NCBI GenBank assembly: GCA_964059195.1
Contig: CAXKWD010000005.1
Span: 147,031,265 to 147,095,264 of the forward strand
Source: Ectobius pallidus
Taxonomy: Eukaryota; Arthropoda; Insecta; Blattodea; Ectobiidae
DNA: 64,000 bases
Direction of reading: 5' to 3'
Each line of letters begins with the position of its first letter. The stretch's first letter is position 1. Both the position numbers and the translations under genes were made by a program. This document shows, piece by piece, positions 57,561-64,000 of the stretch. The notes under the pieces were generated by a model that was given only the letters and a program-made list of their open reading frames with translations, did no database searches and was not told the origin of the DNA.

Positions 57561-58675
57561 TTCGATGAAATTCATTGGTGAGAAATATATTAATTTCATT
57601 TTTTTTCTCAGCAATGTATTGCTCTGCAGTCTTGCAATCTGACATACTCTTTGTTGACTATTTCTACAATTGCATACTATTTTAAAAATTAATCAAACTG
57701 TTACAGTTACGGGTAATTATCGTTTCAAAATGGCTGCCACGTTTCATGCACTGAACAGCCGTTTCCTTGATAACTTCCACAAATATAGATATTTCTGAGT
57801 GAATGTAAATATAAGTGATATAACATGAAATGTCAACATATTTAAAAATTTTCATGTTATTTCATAAGGAACAAAATAGGCATATGCCTTAAAATCCCAG
57901 GTCTAGTAATGAGTTATTTATATAAATACGTTTTCTGTGCATCTGTTTCAATACTTGATTTTGTTTTGTTGTAACGGAAGAAACGTCAGTCCTTTCTTAA
58001 TGATGTAGAGAATCTCATGTTGCAACTTTGCAGAAATAATCAGAGTCACAGCGGTGGAAATGTCATCTTATCGAAAATACACAGATACAATAGGAAAAGT
58101 TATCCGCAATATTCATTAAGCATTTCCGCTTTCTCTTTCTCTTCATCCGGGCAACGGCTTCAAAGCGCGGCTCCGGGCTATGAGACTAATTACGAGCTCG
58201 AGGACCTTCAGTAAGTGCATTAAGTCCCAACAATATTCCCTTTTATTTCTCTCAAACAAACTTCAAAACAAGAATTAATGAAAATCTGAAGTAACGTATG
58301 CAGTTCTAATATATTATTCTCTCAATAACTGAAACCTATGGGAGATATACGACCGATCCCTAGTTCAGCACATCTCATATACAAAGTATTAGATGATTTA
58401 AACATAAGCAACTTTATAATCATTTCCGATGAATGAAAATAATGCTATATCGATGCAATATGGATACAGCACTAGAAGATATACGATTTCATGTCCTCTC
58501 ATTGAAGCGAAATGCAATACTGAAGCATTTATAAGACATATCTGCAATTTCGACCCAGAATTATACCGGTATAATGATTTTATTAAAATAAATCCTGACA
58601 TAAAATTACTAAACAGCATAAGATCTAGGAAAAAATACTTGAACTGATTAACGCCAGTAATTACAAATTACAATT
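57561..58675. other. no recognisable feature
   Basis: No supported gene; frames at 58017 and 58429 are unrecognised. Confidence 0.4.
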
Positions 58676-58679
58676 ACAA

Positions 58680-59220
58680 ATTTTATTTAATACAAATTAG
58701 AAAATACAAATTAATACAAAATTATTACAAATACAAATAATATAAACACAATTAAAACAATTTGAAAAGAGTATTATTTGCCCCGCATGAGCAAAGCTTG
58801 TGTTCGGGGTCAGTTCAGTCATACTAAAATTATATTTTGAACATTATATAAAAAAGCATACATATTATAGTTTTAGGCAAAAAATAAGAATAAAAATAAA
58901 TAAGATTGCTTATATGAAATAAATACATGAACAAAGATACGAAAAAATAAATTACAATAACATAACAGAGTTACAAACAAAATACCCAATGTTAAAAATT
59001 GAAGATGTTTTAAAACCTCTGTATTTTCGAACTAACGATGTTCATAATTAAGGAGTTAAAATCTCCTACTAGCGTTTACTCAGTACAATTCACTAAATAA
59101 AGAAGAAATAAATAAAATCGTCACTAAAAAAATAAAATAATTTAAAGACATTGGTAAAAATCCTTTCCAAAAAATGTAATACACACAATACTTTTTCTAA
59201 CTTTACAATAAAACAACACT
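58680..59220 (-). mobile_element. LINE 3' UTR remnant
   Basis: (TACAAAT)-type tail at 58680-58740, GCCCCGCATGAGCAAAGCTT near 58780 (shared with 37195) and TTAAGGAGTTAAAATCTCCT near 59046 (shared with 13600). Confidence 0.5.
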
Positions 59221-59535
59221 AACACTAAGTATGTATACAATGTGCTTTCTTATTTTTTCTTTTGGAAGTGTGATTTTATGCGTGTGCATTTTAAGCTCTT
59301 TATATTCTGAAACTGAACAGCACCTGAGCCCGGGCATTTTTCCCTTTCTGGTGTTAATAATTTAAAAAAAAACCGCAATTAAATGTGTAAATATTGTTAT
59401 AATTTGCATTATATTTGTATTTATATTTTAAAAAATTAATTGAAATTATGGAAGGAGTTTTTCCATTTGTTATATGTAACCACAAAAGACGAATTACGTA
59501 ATAGCATTGTTATTTAGGGTACAAGTGGTAAAAGA
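59221..59535. other. no recognisable feature
   Basis: AT-rich. Confidence 0.4.
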
Positions 59536-59539
59536 GAGA

Positions 59540-59730
59540 TTTTATTTTGCAAATAGGTATGTGCAAAATAAAATAATTTCACAAAGTGTATCATACACTA
59601 TTCTTTATATATCCGTTAATATTTATGAAGTAATTTTATTACGTACCGTGCAGCCATTTTGAGAGCTTCCAAACTGTCCTGCCATGCACATGCGCAGACA
59701 GAGGTTATTGATTTTTCTTTTTCGCGCAGT
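59540..59730. repeat. dispersed repeat family R2, copy C
   Basis: ATTTTATTACGTACCGTGCA and CACATGCGCAGACAGAGG match copies at 25830 and 48188. Open frames overlapping it on both strands are therefore probably not genes. Confidence 0.55.
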
Positions 59731-60425
59731 GAAAGAGTCAATGATAGAAAACCGAAATCCGAACTGGACAACATTTCGAAATTCACAAAAAAACAAAAAC
59801 TGAAACAGCTCCGATCGTGCAGCACGAATATTTTTACCTGAATGAGTATTGGTGAGAATATTGATGCGTTTTGAAGCATATTGATGCACGCTTTAATATA
59901 GAGCATCAATATTGAAGAGAATAATGACAATATTATTGATCGTTTTGAGGACCAATTAGAAATTATACTTTTCAAGCTGTCTGAAAATAATTCTCTAAAG
60001 AAATTTACTATGGGAGTTAGTAACAACTAGAGAGCACGCCTTCATGTCAATAAGGTTGAGGCCATGAATGGGCTAGAATACAGCTACAATCTACTCTCCG
60101 ACTGTGGGGCACTTTTTCGAAAAATGTGTTGAATGCTTCTCCCGCTGCAAATGGAAGTTTCCACTCAGGAGGAGAGGCTGGTAAACACGACATTTTACTC
60201 ATGCATTCATTCGCTGGGAGCCCGCATGTAAGTGCATGAGGTTAGTTTACAAGGCACAATGGAATCATCTAGAAGACTTTCTTGTTAGAAATAAAAATTC
60301 GTTTTTGGAACAGCAGTACATATGTTTGTAAATCATTGTTAACATGACTAACTTTTGTTGTTCTGAACTCTGTATCACTTTCACTTCATAAATAAGCTCT
60401 GCGAGTTGTATCCAATAAGGTGATT
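59731..60425. other. no recognisable feature
   Basis: No supported gene. Confidence 0.4.
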
Positions 60426-60429
60426 TAAT

Positions 60430-61080
60430 TATTAAGTACCAGAACAGTACGTACTTATGAGATTGTGTGGGGGATGGGAAAATGTCTGTCCGTGTGTCTG
60501 TACGCGCGATAGCTCGATTACGCTTTATGGGATTTTCATGAAACTATGAATTCACTTTTATAACGTCCATGGCAAGAAGCCTGTTTATTTTGGACGAATT
60601 CGGTTGACCGATACCGGAGTAACGACTAATTAAAGGTCACATGCTTTTTAAATGAGAAATCATGACTATACTACAAAGCCGCGTTGCTAATCATTGAGGA
60701 CCTTGACTCCAATGCAGTCAGAAGTTTGTTTAATTCGTTGTTCAAGTTGAAATGAGTACTACATGAATACTGTTAGGCTATATACAGTAGCCTACTGTGA
60801 AGTAATTAGGCTCACGTTTATTAAGCGGAGTTCTCTGCCAGTGCATTTTGTGAAATGTTGACATATTTAAGAATTCCTTATTTTAGTGTATACGAATATG
60901 AATTAAGGTTAAACATCAAACTTTAGGCCTTTGTTCTTCCGCAAGGCCTGTTTAATGAATCGATCTGGAGCTTAACTCGGAGATCTATTACAAAAATTGC
61001 ATAGGCCTATCATAATTGCAATTATTGCTGATTAAACAAAAGCATTCTGGCACTTTATTATATAAGTTTGCCTGTTTTTA
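60430..61080 (+). mobile_element. TGTC-repeat family, internally deleted copy
   Basis: Starts ATTATTAAGTACCAGAAC, has a short TGTC run at 60482-60502, one 145-bp unit, and ends with GCATTCTGGCACTTTATTAT near 61040. Confidence 0.65.
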
Positions 61081-61485
61081 TTCACTTAGTAATCACTGTA
61101 AGTTGACATATACGATATTAATAATTATAAATGTTTATCATTTATAATTAACAAATACCATATTGCTTAAGGGTATCTTTTAAAATGTATGTTTTGTTTC
61201 TTACCCTTAAATATTAGCTGACTTTTTTGCATCTATTGATATACGAGTATAGTTTGTATAAGTAATTATTTTAGTCTATCAATGCAATTTGATATTTTAA
61301 TACATTAACATCTCTTACCGTGCCTCATATCCTAATTAAATTGGATAGATACTGTCGATATGCGATTACAGGGTGATTAATCACTTTAAAAACCAGAGTT
61401 TACCTAATTAAAATTTTTTCTTAGGAAAATAGTGTTATGGTCATTTGAAGGTTTCTTTCAAATAGCCATTGTAATAAGGTCTAAT
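61081..61485. other. no recognisable feature
   Basis: AT-rich. Confidence 0.4.
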
Positions 61486-61487
61486 AA

Positions 61488-61675
61488 CCGAGCGAGGTGG
61501 CAGAGACGGTAACGTCTTGAACTCGCATTCCGTAGGCCCCAGGTTCAAATCCCGTGGCCGGCCAATTTCACATGGGTTTTTTCGTGGTTTCCCCAGTCGT
61601 AAAGGCAAATGCCGAATTGGATATTGAAATACCATGAATTATCTTCACTATTTCATCCTGTATCATAACCATTTA
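61488..61675 (+). mobile_element. tRNA-derived SINE with intact head
   Basis: A-box-like GAGGTGGCAGAGACGGTAAC, B-box CAGGTTCAAATCCCGTGG, then GGCCGGCCAATTTCACATGG and GTAAAGGCAAATGCCG. It is the best copy of the family also at 3285 and 45355. Confidence 0.8.
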
Positions 61676-61689
61676 AATTAATATCAGTT

Positions 61690-61830
61690 GAAATTACTCC
61701 ATAAAATACACTAACAATAGAAAATAATTGACAATCAATAGTTCCGTGGTCTATCCTACTGTATAGATACATATCCCGAACTCCTGATATGGCGTCGTAG
61801 CTAAAAAGAGTATAAATACAGCTGAAATAA
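61690..61830. repeat. dispersed repeat shared with 47270-47415
   Basis: Matching blocks include ATAATTGACAATCAATAGTT and GTATAAATACAGCTGAA. Confidence 0.6.
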
Positions 61831-63530
61831 TAAAAATAGTTCTAATACAACACAGGTCAGCTTAAAAACTCACCAACTACTTATATACGAATTTACGGAT
61901 AGTTGATATTTTCAGACATATTATTCCATAACTCCAGAACTATTAGAAATAGAAGGCTGAAAGTTTTGCACACTGCATTTATATACAGTTGTGCAAAAAG
62001 TATACTATACGATATGATATAAAAAAGCATTCCAAGCTCAAGGAAGATAATTCGTTCCTCTAATGAGGATGTATATTTTTTGCAGTCTTTTTTTCATGGT
62101 AATTTTACGAAAAACTGTACCAAATTAAAATTTTAGGTTTTTTTTTAAATAGGTAAACAAAATCATTAGTCATTACATCCTGTTTTTATAAAATCGCAAA
62201 GAGTAAGGTAAATTCCAAGAAATGCTTCAATGCCCATCTCATAAACGTTCTTCTACCACATATGAAATTTAGTTCTGGAGCTATGATGTTCACAGACACC
62301 CAATGACATCAAACATTTCGTTCCCCGTGAAATGGTATTTTTAGACACAGCAAAGTTCAACACATGTGTACTATACCTTCTACATCTACCTAAATTGAAG
62401 GAGTATTTACATGTGGCCCAGATTCCTTCTTGCATCGATTTAAGCTTATTAAATCTAGAAGATAAATGTAGTAAAATAATTACTATTAAGAAAGGTAGTT
62501 ATAAGCAAAACACCTCTTCTACAACTTTCAAGCTTTTAGTCCCGCTTTCCGATTACCACCGATCAGCAAGAGGATAATACAACTGAATATACACTCCCAC
62601 AAAGCAGCCACGAAATAAATGTTAGGATGCCAACAACAAATTGCATTTTCTATGCTTAGAGAAAAAAAGACAAAGTGAGTGGACCACATAAATCTATCTC
62701 TCTTTCTTTCTCAGTATTTTTTCAGCATCGATTTAAACTTCGTACAGATACAATTCCTGAACTAGTTTTTACTTGAAGAATAATTTATAAGTGCTGAGTG
62801 CTGCTAAATACAACGGAAAATCAGCCATAATTAATGAAGTAAAGATAGACCTTGATAATTCAACAAGTGTATTGTTAATTTAAGACATTCATGTACATTT
62901 ACTCTCTCTGACGTAAACTTAAAGTATAACTTCTTGAATACCCTACACTGATTTTTAGGACTAAGCATAAACAAGATATAAATTTAGGTTGCAAATAAGT
63001 AATTTAAATATGAATATTCAAGAGTAACTGTGAGTGCAACTAAATATAGACTAACGAATTTACTCTTAAATAATGTAGACGTATACTGTTTTACGACTAA
63101 GCTTTAACTCACATGATTCCATATAAAATGTATATACTTTTTATGTTTTTATTTTAAAGTTGACTACTTCAACTACTGAACTCCATTTCACACTACACAG
63201 ATGTGTTTGCTTTAACAGTTGACATAGGCATACTTGAATTACAAGTTGTTGGCAGTATAAGTTACATAGCATTGTTTATTTGAAACTTTTATAATTTAAC
63301 GAATTACATAATTATTGTATATAATGTAATGTTTCTTATAAACAATTCACAGCTAATCTTATATTTTCTCCGATGTAGAAATATTTTTTAATTGTATTAT
63401 TATTATGATTCTATAGCTAGTGATAAATAGGCGGAAATACTGAAGACCTACTATTTTAGTATGCTTCACAATACTGCATACGACGTAAATGTCTTTCAAT
63501 GAGACCGACCAATAAGGGTAATCACAGGAG
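61831..63530. other. no recognisable feature
   Basis: AT-rich; short open frames near 62253-62577 on both strands are unrecognised. Confidence 0.4.
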
Positions 63531-63539
63531 AGACATTCC

Positions 63540-63660
63540 GTCCGGCTCCGTGAGTGAAAGTGTGAGAGCATTGACACGGAATTCCAAAGGCCAAGGTTTC
63601 GAATCCTGGTGTCAGAGGAATTTTTCTTCTAAAATATTCTCTAATTACCAGCTTCCAAAC
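63540..63660 (+). mobile_element. tRNA-derived SINE, GTGTCAGAGGAAT family
   Basis: AGGTTTCGAATCCTGGTGTC and AGAGGAATTTTTCTTC match copies at 21605 and 50060; the head is diverged. Confidence 0.65.
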
Positions 63661-64000
63661 AGAAGACTTGCACTTCTTGTTGAATGTTTAATCTGCATTT
63701 TAATGAAGTTTACATTTTCATTTTGTAGGATGATATCTGAGGTACTTTCAAGTTCATGAAAGCAATTTCAGCGGCAACTTACATTATATATTATTTTATT
63801 GTTCTATTAATAGCCTTTACTCAGAAAACTTCATAGAAATAATGCCCTTAGAGGTTGTGAAAATTCCAGATTCTGCGGTACGAAAAAGCAGAAGAAAGTT
63901 TTGGTCTAGAGTCTAGACTCTTCCCTTTTCCACCTAGCTTTGGCTAGAGGCGACTTTCATCTCTTTTCAGAACTCTCTTCTCCTCATAGTGGTATCTCGC
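63661..64000. other. no recognisable feature
   Basis: Nothing supported to the window end. Confidence 0.4.

Noticed and set aside
59616..60026. 136-codon minus-strand frame
   Set aside because: It overlaps dispersed repeat R2 and resembles no protein I know.

Overview
This window looks like intergenic or intronic DNA from an insect genome. It is AT-rich and has no complete host gene that I can recognise. The transposon mix (mariner, hAT MITEs, Helitrons, RTE-like and CR1/Jockey-like LINEs, tRNA-derived SINEs) and a heavily over-used octamer TAGGCCTA suggest a large, repeat-rich polyneopteran genome such as a cockroach or termite. That taxonomic guess is inference only. Nothing indicates bacterial, organellar or viral DNA.

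Layout. 1-6.3 kb: an inverted pair of mariner fragments, a Helitron 3' end, a CR1/L2-like LINE tail, a SINE, a 520-bp inverted-repeat element with a strong G-quadruplex motif, and an RTE-like LINE split by a hAT MITE with a perfect 8-bp target duplication. 6.3-12 kb: no recognisable feature. 12-21 kb: SINEs, LINE tails, a Helentron-like element, a hammerhead ribozyme in a perfect 31-bp inverted repeat (15470-15603), mariner-like MITEs and a repeat family with (TGTC)n and 145-bp internal tandems. 21-28 kb: a candidate terminal exon on the minus strand, SINEs and a complete 842-bp non-autonomous Helitron. 28.2-32.0 kb: a 3.8-kb tandem array of about 126 units of 30 bp that stays open as one long reading frame. 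33-40 kb: a second 134-bp inverted-repeat structure with a decayed hammerhead-like core, two hAT MITEs, LINE remnants, a SINE and a TIR element. 40-52 kb: mariner pieces, SINEs, an SGNH-like ORF fragment and a 662-bp mariner-like MITE with a remnant transposase HTH. 52-64 kb: two same-family LINE 3' halves in tandem and further SINE and MITE copies.

Functionally the window is a record of transposition. The non-autonomous elements depend on transposases and reverse transcriptases that are not intact here. The observations most worth following are the two 134-bp hammerhead/inverted-repeat structures, the 30-bp coding-compatible minisatellite with its recent 840-bp internal duplication, and the candidate host exons at 21268-21409 (minus) and 14387-14614 (plus).
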